Source of the DNA: Leptobrachium leishanense
Lineage: Eukaryota; Chordata; Amphibia; Anura; Megophryidae
NCBI GenBank assembly: GCA_009667805.1
Contig: CM019063.1
Location: forward strand, 191,700,661-191,764,660
Direction of reading: 5' to 3'
DNA length: 64,000 nt
A program made the position numbers and the translations under genes. The notes under the pieces were generated by a model, which saw only the letters and a program-made list of their open reading frames with translations, searched no databases and had not been told where the DNA came from. Below are positions 10,635 through 21,236 of the stretch, piece after piece. The first letter of the stretch is position 1. Each line of letters opens with the position of its first letter.

Positions 10635-12461
10635 TTATAAAAAGGGTGAGAGATCTGATTCTCTATTAAGGCCATGTGGAAAGAGAGTATTAAGATGATG
10701 GATCCAATATAATTCTCTCCTTTTAAGTAATTTTTCTCTGTCCCCGCCTCTTGTTAACTTAGGCACCTCATCGATTACCTGGTAACGTAACTGTGAGATA
10801 TCATGTCCACAACGTATAAAATGTTCAGGGACCGGGAATTCAATCTTTTTAGTTCTAATGTCTGACCTATGTTTAATAAAGCGATTTTTAACTTTCTGAG
10901 TGGTCTCGCCCACATATATCAACCCACACGGGCATTTCAATAAATACACCACGTATGTAGAATTACAGGTAAAATAACCTTTAATTTTAGACTTCCTCCC
11001 AGAGTGTGGATGGACAAAAGAATCACCACGTATAACTGCATTGCAGCAAGAGCAACTTAAACATGGAAAGGTTCCATTCCTGGGTTTACCAAAAAAGGGT
11101 GTTCTACCTGTATCTTGTCCAAACTCTGCTTTAACCAGCGTCTGTCGAAAAGATCTCCCCTTCTTGTATGACATTAGTGGGATGGTCTGAAACTCTGAAA
11201 TATCAGGGTATGCATCCCTTAAGATGTACCAATATTTGCATAAAATATTTTTCACTTGTGAAGTGTGGGTTCCATATTTGGATACGAATGGGATCCTACC
11301 GCAACTTTGGCGTCTCTGAGGGATTATAGGTTGATTGATTCTGGTACTTTCTCTACTCAGGAGTTGTCTCGGATAGCCTCTGGCTCTGAACCTCTCGACC
11401 ATCTCCTCAAGCCTCTTGTCCCTACTTTCAGGCAAATCAACTACTCTATTGACACGCACGAGTTGACTCCGTGGGAGTGAATTGAGTAGTGTAGGTGGAT
11501 GCGCACTATCATATCTTAGCAGGGAGTTCTTATCAGTAGGTTTTCTGTAAAGATCTGTCATTAATTTGCCATTCCTTTTGACAACCAGAGTGTCTAAAAA
11601 ATTGATTTGTGTAAGACTACATGACATAGTGAACTTGATGGAGGTGGATCCGTTATTAAGTATACTGAGAAATTCATCTAATGTGTCTCTAGTACCCTCC
11701 CATACAAAAATAATATCGTCTATATAGCGAAACCAATGATGGACATATTGAAAAAGGTCGCATTTATAGACTACATTTTCCTCAAATTCGGACATGAAGA
11801 TATTGCATAGGTGGGTGCTACATTAGTACCCATGGATGTCCCCCGTATTTGAGTAAAATACTCGATCGAAGAGAAAAAAGCTGCCACCCAACACCACATC
11901 CAGCAAGTCCAAAAGGAATTGCAATTGATTATCAGAATAACCCAAATCAACAAGAGCATGTTTCATAGCATTTATACCCTCAGAGTTCTGTATAGACGTA
12001 TACAGGCTGGTGACGTCAAGACTGACCAAAATACTGTGATCACCCACAGCAAGCCCACGGAATTTGGTCAGAAAATCACCGGTATCCAAAATAATGATGG
12101 AATCCGCTGTAGGTAGGGTCGGGCCACCCTGTCCAAAAAAATGGACAGGGGGCTGAAGACCGAATCTACAGCGGATACAATAGGCCTCCCAGGGGGCGCA
12201 GTGAGAGACTTGTGGATCTTAGGCAGGACATACAAAACAGGTATTAGAGGATGTTTTTTTCACAAGGAATTTCGACAGACCCTTATCGATAATCTGATTC
12301 TCAAGGGCATCATGTATCAGGGTGGAAATTCTACTGACAATCGCTGCCGTAGGGTCACCATCCAATTTTTTATACGTCTCGACATCACCATCTATCGAAA
12401 ACTTGGAAAAATCGTTTCGAGATAATAATTCCGAATTGGAACTCATGGCGTTGCGTTCCAC
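10635..12461 (-). pseudogene. Penelope RT/GIY-YIG protein, left copy, broken
   Basis: Penelope proteins join a reverse transcriptase to a GIY-YIG endonuclease. This inverted copy starts inside the RT (DVETYKKLDGDP, near 12385) and ends at the stop at 10635. It keeps the RT active-site block YIDDIIFVWEG (about 11730) and the nuclease block GLIYVGET (about 10915). Frameshifts fall near 12085 (one T lost), 11850 and 11790. The last 386 codons (11795-10635) are open and match the right copy almost exactly. It lacks the N-terminal region, so it could not have been made as a complete protein. Confidence 0.88.
12130..12160. repeat. Hairpin within Penelope RT coding region
   Basis: ccctgtcca and tggacaggg pair perfectly around an A/T run. 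The right arm carries the same hairpin at 13550-13580. The copies differ by a single T next to the stem, and that difference is one of the frameshifts between them. Confidence 0.6.
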
Positions 12462-15070
12462 GATGGCACCGCAACTGGACCACTTCCGGAAGGAAGTGGA
12501 AGCAAGGAAAAGACGGAAGTTCCAACGCGATTTGGATGACTATGTACAGGGTCATGTTTATTCCTGGCAAAAAGGTTATTCCAGGACACCAACTACGATG
12601 CGAAGAGGACCTGGTCGTAAATATACGAAAAAATCTATTCGTTTCACAGAGGACTCTATGTCTGGGACAGGTACCGATACATCCGAAGACCTTGGTGTAA
12701 TCCGATCGAACGACCAAGCGTCTTTTTTAGATCAGCGCCAAGGGCGACAATCGCCCGGAGGGAACGCACAGGAGCAAGCTCAGAAGAGTGTTACGAAAAA
12801 ACCTCCGATGAGAAACAATCAGTCCCTGTACAAGAGACGCTAGTCTTTAATCTATCGGATATTCCATTAACGGTCGATGAAATTAAGCTTCTTTCGAGGG
12901 GCTTATCGTACTGTCCGAGTGAACGCATCGACCCGTTCGATGTTAAAGTCGATCTTTTCCGATTCTTTCGTACGATTCGATTGAAATGTCTATTCTCAGG
13001 TCAACCTGAAATTGATTTGCCGCTTGCACCCTTTAACTCTAAAAACCTTGGTTTGAGAGAGAAAAGTAAATTTATGCCTCAGAATGTTGAACATGCTGTT
13101 GAGACGTATGTCAAAATTGTAGAGAGGGAAATGTCCCAAGTATACTCTAGGCGTCATTTCACCAGAGCATCCCCCAATATGTCCGCCACTGATTTTGGGA
13201 TCTTAAAGAAATTACGTGATGACCCCTCCATCGTGATAAAGCCGGCGGACAAAGGGGGTGCTCTGGTGATCATGAATAGTGGAGACTATGTGGCTGAGAT
13301 CCAGCGTCAGCTTGGTGATGTCGAGACGTATAAAAAATTGGATGGTGACCCTACGGCAGCGATTGTCAGTAGAATTTCCACCCTGATACATGATGCCCTT
13401 GAGAATCAGATTATCGATAAGGGTCTGTCGAAATTCCTTGTGAAAAAACATCCTCTAATACCTGTTTTGTATGTCCTGCCTAAGATCCACAAGTCTCTCA
13501 CTGCGCCCCCTGGGAGGCCTATTGTATCCGCTGTAGATTCGGTCTTCAGCCCCCTGTCCATTTTTTTGGACAGGGGGCCCGACCCTACCTACAGCGGATT
13601 CCATCATTTATTTTGGATACCGGTGATTTTCTGACCAAATTCCGTGGGCTTGCTGTGGGTGATCACAGTATTTTGGTCAGTCTTGACGTCACCAGCCTGT
13701 ATACGTCTATACAGAACTCTGAGGGTATAAATGCTATGAAACATGCTCTTGTTGATTTGGGTTATTCTGATAATCAATTGCAATTCCTTTTGGACTTGCT
13801 GGATGTGGTGTTGGGTGGCAGCTTTTTTCTCTTCGATCGAGTATTTTATACTCAAATACGGGGGACATCCATGGGTACTAATGTAGCACCCACCTATGCC
13901 AATATCTTCATGTCCGAATTTGAGGAAAATGTAGTCTATAAATGCGACCTTTTTCAATATGTCCATCATTGGTTTCGCTATATAGACGATATTATTTTTG
14001 TATGGGAGGGTACTAGAGACACATTAGATGAATTTCTCAGTATACTTAATAACGGATCCACCTCCATCAAGTTCACTATGTCATGTAGTCTTACACAAAT
14101 CAATTTTTTAGACACTCTGGTTGTCAAAAGGAATGGCAAATTAATGACAGATCTTTACAGAAAACCTACTGATAAGAACTCCCTGCTAAGATATGATAGT
14201 GCGCATCCACCTACACTACTCAATTCACTCCCACGGAGTCAACTCGTGCGTGTCAATAGAGTAGTTGATTTGCCTGAAAGTAGGGACAAGAGGCTTGAGG
14301 AGATGGTCGAGAGGTTCAGAGCCAGAGGCTATCCGAGACAACTCCTGAGTAGAGAAAGTACCAGAATCAATCAACCTATAATCCCTCAGAGACGCCAAAG
14401 TTGCGGTAGGATCCCATTCGTATCCAAATATGGAACCCACACTTCACAAGTGAAAAATATTTTATGCAAATATTGGTACATCTTAAGGGATGCATACCCT
14501 GATATTTCAGAGTTTCAGACCATCCCACTAATGTCATACAAGAAGGGGAGATCTTTTCGACAGACGCTGGTTAAAGCAGAGTTTGGACAAGATACAGGTA
14601 GAACACCCTTTTTTGGTAAACCCAGGAATGGAACCTTTCCATGTTTAAGTTGCTCTTGCTGCAATGCAGTTATACGTGGTGATTCTTTTGTCCATCCACA
14701 CTCTGGGAGGAAGTCTAAAATTAAAGGTTATTTTACCTGTAATTCTACATACGTGGTGTATTTATTGAAATGCCCGTGTGGGTTGATATATGTGGGCGAG
14801 ACCACTCAGAAAGTTAAAAATCGCTTTATTAAACATAGGTCAGACATTAGAACTAAAAAGATTGAATTCCCGGTCCCTGAACATTTTATACGTTGTGGAC
14901 ATGATATCTCACAGTTACGTTACCAGGTAATCGATGAGGTGCCTAAGTTAACAAGAGGCGGGGACAGAGAAAAATTACTTAAAAGGAGAGAATTATATTG
15001 GATCCATCATCTTAATACTCTCTTTCCACATGGCCTTAATAGAGAATCAGATCTCTCACCCTTTTTATAA
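12445..15070 (+). pseudogene. Penelope RT/GIY-YIG protein, right copy, nearly full length
   Basis: The likely ATG is at 12445 (MALRSTMAPQLD). A basic N-terminal region runs to 12840, where the frame shifts. The conserved Penelope block IVIKPADKGGALVIM follows at about 13225, then the RT palm with SLDVTSLYTSI (13680) and YIDDIIF (13980), and the GIY-YIG nuclease with CPCGLIYVGETTQ (14775) and RFIKHRSDIR. The stop is at 15068-15070. A single-base loss beside the hairpin at 13575 shifts the frame between the N-terminal RT part and the last 485 codons, which are fully open. With only two frame breaks and near identity to the left copy, the insertion is young compared with the hAT transposase around it. 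Confidence 0.92.
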
Positions 15071-15577
15071 ATACGCTACGGTAGTACCTCTCTATGACGT
15101 ATAGATTGGTTCTTCTCCCTTCCCTAGATGAACAGTCCGCATCCCTTACCTATCTGTGTCAGATAATAGTGTTTATGGGATAGGTAACTTATGGGTTTGT
15201 GGATGGACTAGTCCTCTATTATGAGTCAGATTCCTAGATCGAATACATCATGCTCTTTGGCTCGCAGGGTAGAAAATCTTCACTATGGGGTCAACTTAGA
15301 CCCTTTGTAGTAGAGGGGTAATCCTCTTCTTTCACATCTATAATTACTAAGTCACTTCTTTCTCTCATAGGCATTGTTCTACAATTCATCGCCAATTATT
15401 GTATGTTAATAAGCATTGTATATATAATTACATAAGTTAATATGTTAATTGATGTATCCAATTGTAGACTATTGTTTTTAATTGTTGGGTTGGCACACAC
15501 GGACTGGTTGCAATGATTGTTTGATTGCTTAACCAGTCTGTGGTGCTATTTATTCCCTGTTCTGTCATTGTGTTTTA

Positions 15578-15612
15578 GGCTTGACAAAGACCAGTTATGG
15601 TCGAAACGTTGC
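15578..15612 (+). ncRNA. Hammerhead-like relic in Penelope right arm
   Basis: Same arrangement as at 10085-10118: a 4-bp helix I (aggc/gcct), TTGACAA in place of CTGANGA, helix II gacc/ggtc, then GAAACGTT. It lies about 70 bp before the 3' end, where Penelope hammerheads are known to occur. The two core substitutions argue against cleavage. Confidence 0.38.
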
Positions 15613-15695
15613 CTTTTTTCCTGTTGTTGGATTAAATCCATTGAAATTTATCGTGGACTCTGGAGTTTCTTTATTCACTTGTGACTCTGTAGACC

Positions 15696-15770
15696 GGCTG
15701 ACATTTATAAAAATGAATCAGTCCTGGATCAGCAGCTATAAATCCCCTGATGCTGACGTAACGGAATAGA
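15696..15770 (+). pseudogene. hAT-1 transposase C-terminal tail
   Basis: Sequence resumes in register with the hAT-2 transposase end (compare 43295-43370: ADIYKNESVLDQQL-like codons). It is the last piece of the transposase cut off by the Penelope insertion. Confidence 0.75.
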
Positions 15771-15939
15771 TTGGGGATGTCTTCTGCATTCACAAAACCT
15801 CCAGCACTGAACTCTTCCACAATACCACAAAAGGGTTACGGTGTGAAGGCACTTGCTGCAATGAAAGGCACAAAATTTGTCTGCACTGACGCCTGTGCCA
15901 CATTTATATCATTTTAATTTTTTGAACCGCAGGGTCCAA

Positions 15940-16560
15940 CCCTGCACTCTTCCACAATACCACAAAAGGGTTACGGTGTGAAGGCACTTGCTGCCATGAA
16001 AGGCACAATATTTGGCTGCACTGACGCCTTCAGCAGATTCATATCTTTTTAATATAGGACCGCATGGTCCACCCCTGCACTCTTCCACAATACTACAGAG
16101 GGGTTACTGTATGAATGCACTTGCTGGCCTGGCACCAAAAGCACAATATCTGTGTGCACTGACGCCTTTACCAGATTCATATCTTTTTAATATAGGACCG
16201 CATGGTCCACCCCTGCACTCTTCCACAATACTACAGAGGGGTTACTGTATGAATGCACTTGCTGGCCTGGCACCAAAAGCACAATATCTGTGTGCACTGA
16301 CGCCTTTACCAGATTCATATCTTTTTAATATAGGATCGCATGGTCCACCCCTGCACTCTTCCACAATACTACAGAGGGGTTACTGTATGAATGCACTTGC
16401 TGGCCTGGCACCAAAAGCACAATATTTGGGTGCACTGCCACTAACGCCTGTACCAGATTCATATCCTCAGAGGGGTTATTGTGTGACGGCACTGTTGCCG
16501 ACGCTAAAGGCCCAATTTGAAAGCACCTATTGTTACTTTCATCCAAAGCCTGCATAAGTT
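15940..16560 (+). repeat. 138-bp tandem repeat array of hAT-1
   Basis: Three clear 138-bp units start at 16041, 16179 and 16317, with diverged units on both sides. Each holds tataggaccgcatggtccacc and gaggggttactgtatgaatg. As 138 is divisible by three, a 181-codon frame (16012-16557) crosses the array and repeats a 46-residue peptide. I regard this as a by-product of the period rather than a gene. hAT-2 has related but diverged units from 43377 to 48800. Confidence 0.85.
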
Positions 16561-17085
16561 TCACTATAATTTAGCCAAAAAATCACTAAACTTTTTCTGC
16601 GCGTCCTAAAATATCTTTTCATACAGGCTGCCGCAGTTGTTTATGAATAGATTAAAGGAAAAGCATTTACCATCATTTTTTTGTTTTTAAATGTTTCTAT
16701 ACATCCTAGAAATCCGCCACTTCACGGGCAGGTTATGGGGACCTCCTAGGCACGATATTTTAAGTAATTTTTCGTTTTTATTTTTAACCCTTATTTCATG
16801 GAAAACTCACTGTCCCTTTAAAAACTTTTTTTTAAAACTTTTTGTCCTTGTTTCCTGTCCCCCAGGGCACTACCCAGACCCCCATACACCTTTTATGGCA
16901 AATATCTAGCATATATGCTCTCTTGGAGGGCACTCTACAAATCGAATTTTGAGTCCCATTGACTTGCATTGAGTTCGACTTCGAGTTCGAATTCGAACTT
17001 TTGAATAGTACGAGTTCGAATTCGAACTTTTGAATAGTTCGAGTTCGAATGTGAACCGAACTCGGGGGTGTTCGGCTCATCCCTA

Positions 17086-17093
17086 CTGGGGAG
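17086..17093. repeat. hAT-1 target-site duplication, right
   Basis: CTGGGGAG, identical to 3723-3730. Confidence 0.95.
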
Positions 17094-17280
17094 CTCAGCT
17101 AACAGGCAGCCATTAAGCTCAGCGGTCAGAAGACAAGCCCCCTGAATTACCTTTTATGTTTTTTTTATTCTTATCTTCCACTTCCACAACTTTTATCTCT
17201 CGGATTTCCATTTACTTGGACTCCTTTATTATTTTGTAGATTTAAAAAAATATTGAATTATAGAGAAGACCCTCTATGTC
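17094..17280 (-). mobile_element. L1-like LINE, 5' remainder beyond hAT-1
   Basis: Sequence continuous with 3722 once hAT-1 and one target copy are removed. On the minus strand it lies upstream of the LINE ORF1, so it should be LINE 5' leader. No start feature or promoter is recognisable, and the true 5' boundary is uncertain. Confidence 0.5.
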
Positions 17281-17400
17281 AGGGGTCTCAAAGTACTGGC
17301 CACAAATGGCCCGTGAACCAGTTACAAATTTTGTTCACTTTCTAAAATTCCAATCCAGCTGCATTAATTTTTTCATAAATATTTTATTTTATTTAAAGTA
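17281..17400 (+). mobile_element. hAT-Charlie-like end fragment
   Basis: caggggtctcaaagtactgg followed by a ggccacaaatggcccg-type stretch resembles the terminus of Charlie-group hAT elements (CAGGGGTCTCAAA...). No partner end is visible. AT-rich sequence follows (17380-17500). Confidence 0.4.
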
Positions 17401-17754
17401 AATTTTAATATATAATTATTCTAATAATATATATTTATATTTTATTTATATTCTAATAATTTTAATGAAATATATTTTAATAAAACACTGCATTAAGTTA
17501 AATATATTGGTTTTCAAACGAGTTTGAAATTTTTAAGGATGCACCAAAATTTCGGCCACCTAAATTATCGGCCGAATATGGTGCTTTTGGCCAAAAGGAA
17601 AAAACAGCCGGGGGAAAAAAAAAAAGATGGCTGAAATCAGTCATGTGAACCTGAGCCTGGAGGCGCGGACGAGCATGGGGCTCACCTAAACCTGGAGGCC
17701 GACCGAGCAGGGGGCTCACCTAAACCTGGAGGCCTACCCAGCAGGAAGGATGGC

Positions 17755-18160
17755 CCGGGCCTCCAGACCCAGGTTAGGATGACTGATGTTTTTGGGGGGA
17801 GTGAGATTGCGTTGCCTACACATACTCACCTACATTCACATACTTCGGCCCTGAGCTCCAGTGGTGGCAGTCCGCCTGCATCCCGTTCCAACTCTCTGTC
17901 AGATGCAGGTCGCAGGGATGACGTCACGGAGGCAGACGCCTTTGACCCAGCTGACTGCAGGGTCAAAGGTTTCCACCTCTGTGATGTCATCCCTACGACC
18001 GGCGTCTGACGGAGAGCAGGAACTGGATGCAGGAGGACTGCCACTGCTGGAAGAACTCAGGGCCGAAATATGTGGATGTAGCTGAGTATGTGTAGGCATG
18101 CAATCTCACTCCACCAAAAAAAAATCAGTAATCTGAACCTGGGCCTTGAGGCCCGGCAAA
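17755..18160. repeat. Large imperfect palindrome, about 195-bp arms
   Basis: The left arm (17755-17950) and the right arm (17962-18160) pair around a 12-base centre (agctgactgcag). Matched blocks include agtgagattgc/gcaatctcact, ttcggccctgag/ctcagggccgaa and cctttgaccc/gggtcaaagg. The ORFs on both strands here are reflections of the palindrome. Confidence 0.85.
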
Positions 18161-18204
18161 GCTGGGGGCTCTCTGGAGCTCGGAGGCCAGCCGGCCCTCT
18201 TCTC

Positions 18205-18209
18205 GGCCA
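18205..18209. repeat. LTR element target duplication, left
   Basis: GGCCA here and at 24626-24630 flank the TGTAAC...TGTAACA termini of the LTR element. Five bases is usual for Gypsy-type integrases. Confidence 0.85.
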
Positions 18210-19140
18210 TGTAACGGTTGGCCCCTGCTTGGGCCATAGTGCTGGTTAGGAACAAAGAGTGTAGCCCTTAAGGTAGGTGAGCTACTGACTGGACACTGGA
18301 CAGATCAATAAAACAGACTTGTTTCTCCAAAAGCAAGGAGCACAAAAGTAGGACTGAATTGCCACTAAGCTCCGAAGGTTTCAAGACCGACAGATAACCC
18401 AGGACACTCTCAGAAACACCAACGATGTAAAACAGTAGATGAATTATGTAGGCTGCAGGGCAGTCAACAAACTGACAGACTTGGCGAAACAGGACCTGAA
18501 CTGAACTCCACTTCAGGACGATACAGGAACCAGACAGTGACTCATGGAACAGGAGGGCCAGGAGAAAACTAAAGGGATCCCTATGCTGGGAAAACTTCTA
18601 AGAAAACCCTCACAAAGAATAAACAGATCAATATGAATAAGAAGGGCAAGGGATTAACAAGACAGACAAAACATCCTGCAATGAAGAGGTCCTTTTAATG
18701 GTCTCGGAGACTATACTAAACTAAGACAGACAAGGTACAGAAAACATGAAACATATGAATGGTCAGGCAGGCAAGGTTGGCAACAGATCAGCAGCATACA
18801 GAGTACCAGGAGTAAGCAGAAAAGGATCGTCAGGAAATGAGGAAACACAGCCGAGGTCAAAACCAGAATGCACTAGAACAAGAATGCTTTGCAGCAATAC
18901 AGGAAACTAACAGGACACAACCACCATCAAACTCCACAAACAGTCAATGAGGCTCTGTGCTGCTAGGATATTTATAGGGAGTGGGTCTGTGTGATTGGGC
19001 CATGTGACCCCAGACCAGGAGATCACATCATAACCCCAGAACAGCCCCAAACAGCATGGCCAAACACACCACAGGGGAAAAACAGACATGTAGGCCCTAC
19101 ACCACCAGGGGGTGCAGCCAAAACCAGGGAAAATGTAACA
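18210..19140 (-). repeat. 3' LTR (931 bp) of pol-less LTR element
   Basis: Matches the right LTR nearly base for base across its length. Ends are TG...CA in both orientations. Confidence 0.9.
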
Positions 19141-19310
19141 TAACCCCCTCCGTTATGGGTGACCCCTTGGGCACCCAAAACATGGCAGATGGTGTCAGGG
19201 AAACAGATCATGGATACCAGTCACCAAAATCCATTGGGGTCCCACTCCTCAGATTCATCACCCTCCTCCCCGAGACGCCTCCGTCTATGAGGGTTCTTTT
19301 GAATGGCAGC

Positions 19311-21236
19311 CTAGTGTTCCTTCCTGAACACCAGTCCAAAGGGCAACTGCACATAGCCCTCAGGGACATGATGGGAAAATGGGATCTCAGCATTGGTCAG
19401 ACTGGACATAGACTCAGATTGACCAGCGTTGGTCACCTTTTTACGTCTTCTCCTGGAACGAGATCTAGAACTGGTGACAACCCCACTTGACACAGCTACA
19501 GTAGGGACAGACATTGTGTTCTCGAGCACACAAGATTTTGATTCATTACACCCACTGCTGGGTTTAGCATCACTGGACACACTGAGAGACTTGGGCACAG
19601 TGGTCTTCTGACATGTCTTGGGTATCGCTGACTTAAGGCTTGCCATGCAATTTACCGACAACCCACTGGCTTCTGGCAAGACAGGCAGCTCGCCAGCATC
19701 ACTTGTACCAGACATAAAGGGCTTAGCGCCCACACCAGGCATGATTTGCACATCATCAGAACATGGAACTATTGGCACCTTGCTAGTTCTACACATCTCA
19801 CCTGGAGGAATATATTGTGGACCTTCCGAGTCATCAGAATCCTCCTCAAAACACCTCAAAGCATTAGGGTCTTTCTTGATCATGGCCCAGTGTGCCTCAC
19901 GGAACAACATCCCACATGGAGATTGTATATAACCCTCGGGTACAGGGCTAGAATTAGAGATTGTAACAACGGTCAGTTTGGATGTAGGTCCATTAGCCGG
20001 CAGGACTGGCACATAACCAGAAACAGACACACCTGTGCCATCAGAGGCTGACATGAGGGGCTTTTGGCCCAAACCAGACATGAAGGGCTTATCGCCCACC
20101 TGGGACAAACTTGGCATATCGCCAGAAACAGGCTGTAGGGGCACATTGCCTGAATTATACATGAAGGGCTCATCGCCCACACTTGGAATTAAGGGCTCAT
20201 CTCCCACACTTGGCATTACAACGGTAGAAACAACACTGGACCCACTGTGGGACAAGGGCACAGTGGTCTCAAGTGTTAATGTGGGCACATTGGTCTCACA
20301 ACCTAACGAGGCCTCAACGGTCTCATAGCAGGACATTGGCACAGGTGCCTCGCAGCAAGACATTGGCACAGCTGGCTCACACAACACGGGCACAACTGTC
20401 TTGTGGATCGGCATTGGCATAACTAGCAGCTCGCTAGTAGAACCAGACATGAAAGTCTCATGTGCAGATACAGGCACTTCGGCCTCATAACAAAACGTGG
20501 CCACAGCGATCTCGAATAACATGGGCGCAGCTGGCTCATAGCTCGGCATGGATGCAGCTGGCTCGTAGCTTGGCATTGGCACAGCTGGCTTGTAGCTCGA
20601 CATGAAGGGCTCTTGGCCCACAAGAGGCATGAAGGGCTCTTGGCCCACAAGAAGCATGAATACAGCTTCCTTGAAGCTCAACGTGGCCATCACTGGCACC
20701 ACACCAAGTTCAGGTAGTGTGACCTCACAGCCAGACTTCATTATTGCAGTGGCTGATACTGATAGGTGAACAGCAGCACAGGCAATAGAGCCTGTAACAA
20801 TACGACGCCCTGGACCACCATTAGGGTGTCTTGTTGTTTGGAGAGGCCACGTACAAGAAACCATCAGGGGAGTAGTCTCTATAACGTCATCCTCCTCAGG
20901 TACCATGGCCGAATTGGAGTCATACTCTATGTACTCCTCAGGCTCATGGTCAGGAGACTCGACAAATTCACATGTGTCAGTTGCCCTCTCCACGGGCCTG
21001 GTTACCATAAAAAAGGGTTCTCCTAGGCCTGGACGGTACAGGGGGTCTGATAACATGGGATTCATAGCGGGGCCTGTTGCCATCTGACCCAGAACGGGGC
21101 ATGGCACCATCTGACCCAATACAAGGTCTGGCTTTGGTGGCCTGACTGTGAGACGTGGGCAAAGTGGACCTTGTAGCAGCCTCAGGGCATACTGACACCT
21201 TGCCAGCCTCAGGGCATACTTGCACCTTGCCAGCAT
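19311..21236 (-). CDS. 641-codon ORF of unknown function in LTR element
   Basis: I do not recognise this protein. The frame is open for 641 codons. It is rich in Pro, Ser, Val and Met, with short internal repeats (PSYEPA; SVGDEPFM; GQEPFM) in its middle. A block VPEGYIQSPCGMLFREAHWA occurs once near residue 450 and again at the C-terminus as VPEGYVQLPFGLVFRKEH, where a W codon has become a stop. The reading continues past that stop with residues matching the first block (acidic, SEE-type), so the original protein was longer. The start region overlaps the gag-like ORF in another frame and encodes the 27-bp repeat, so the true start is probably by fusion or frameshift from that ORF. It has no retroviral pol motif. 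Confidence 0.55.
   Translation of the reverse strand: MLARCKYALRLARCQYALRLLQGPLCPRLTVRPPKPDLVLGQMVPCPVLGQMATGPAMNPMLSDPLYRPGLGEPFFMVTRPVERATDTCEFVESPDHEPEEYIEYDSNSAMVPEEDDVIETTPLMVSCTWPLQTTRHPNGGPGRRIVTGSIACAAVHLSVSATAIMKSGCEVTLPELGVVPVMATLSFKEAVFMLLVGQEPFMPLVGQEPFMSSYKPAVPMPSYEPAASMPSYEPAAPMLFEIAVATFCYEAEVPVSAHETFMSGSTSELLVMPMPIHKTVVPVLCEPAVPMSCCEAPVPMSCYETVEASLGCETNVPTLTLETTVPLSHSGSSVVSTVVMPSVGDEPLIPSVGDEPFMYNSGNVPLQPVSGDMPSLSQVGDKPFMSGLGQKPLMSASDGTGVSVSGYVPVLPANGPTSKLTVVTISNSSPVPEGYIQSPCGMLFREAHWAMIKKDPNALRCFEEDSDDSEGPQYIPPGEMCRTSKVPIVPCSDDVQIMPGVGAKPFMSGTSDAGELPVLPEASGLSVNCMASLKSAIPKTCQKTTVPKSLSVSSDAKPSSGCNESKSCVLENTMSVPTVAVSSGVVTSSRSRSRRRRKKVTNAGQSESMSSLTNAEIPFSHHVPEGYVQLPFGLVFRKEH

Larger units (their letters stand above)
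9936..15682 (+). mobile_element. Penelope-like retroelement, head-to-head inverted pair
   Basis: Two copies of one element lie head to head and meet near 12387. The left, inverted copy (9936-12387) is 5'-truncated, and the right copy (about 12388-15682) includes the N-terminal region. The long arms are nearly identical, so the whole insert is an imperfect palindrome of about 2.4-kb arms around a 0.9-kb centre. Partial inverted or tandem copies inserted together are a known habit of Penelope elements. The 3' ends differ: the left arm runs about 100 bp further than the right before the 13-bp target duplication. Confidence 0.88.
3731..17085 (+). mobile_element. hAT-1: large BED-finger hAT transposon
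   Basis: The termini are TAGGGATGAGC at the left and GCTCATCCCTA at the right, exact inverted repeats, flanked by a perfect 8-bp target duplication. The element is 13,355 bp. About 5.75 kb of that is a later Penelope insertion, so the original was about 7.6 kb, long for a hAT. Order: terminal/subterminal repeats rich in GTTCG words, promoter, 73-bp repeat array, BED-finger transposase, 138-bp repeat array, 3' subterminal region (16570-17085). It landed in the 5' part of an L1-like LINE. The same family recurs as hAT-2 (29021-50577) and hAT-3 (38956-43052). Confidence 0.93.

Noticed and set aside
17779..18099. Four overlapping 66-76-codon ORFs on both strands
   Set aside because: They mirror each other because the region is a palindrome.
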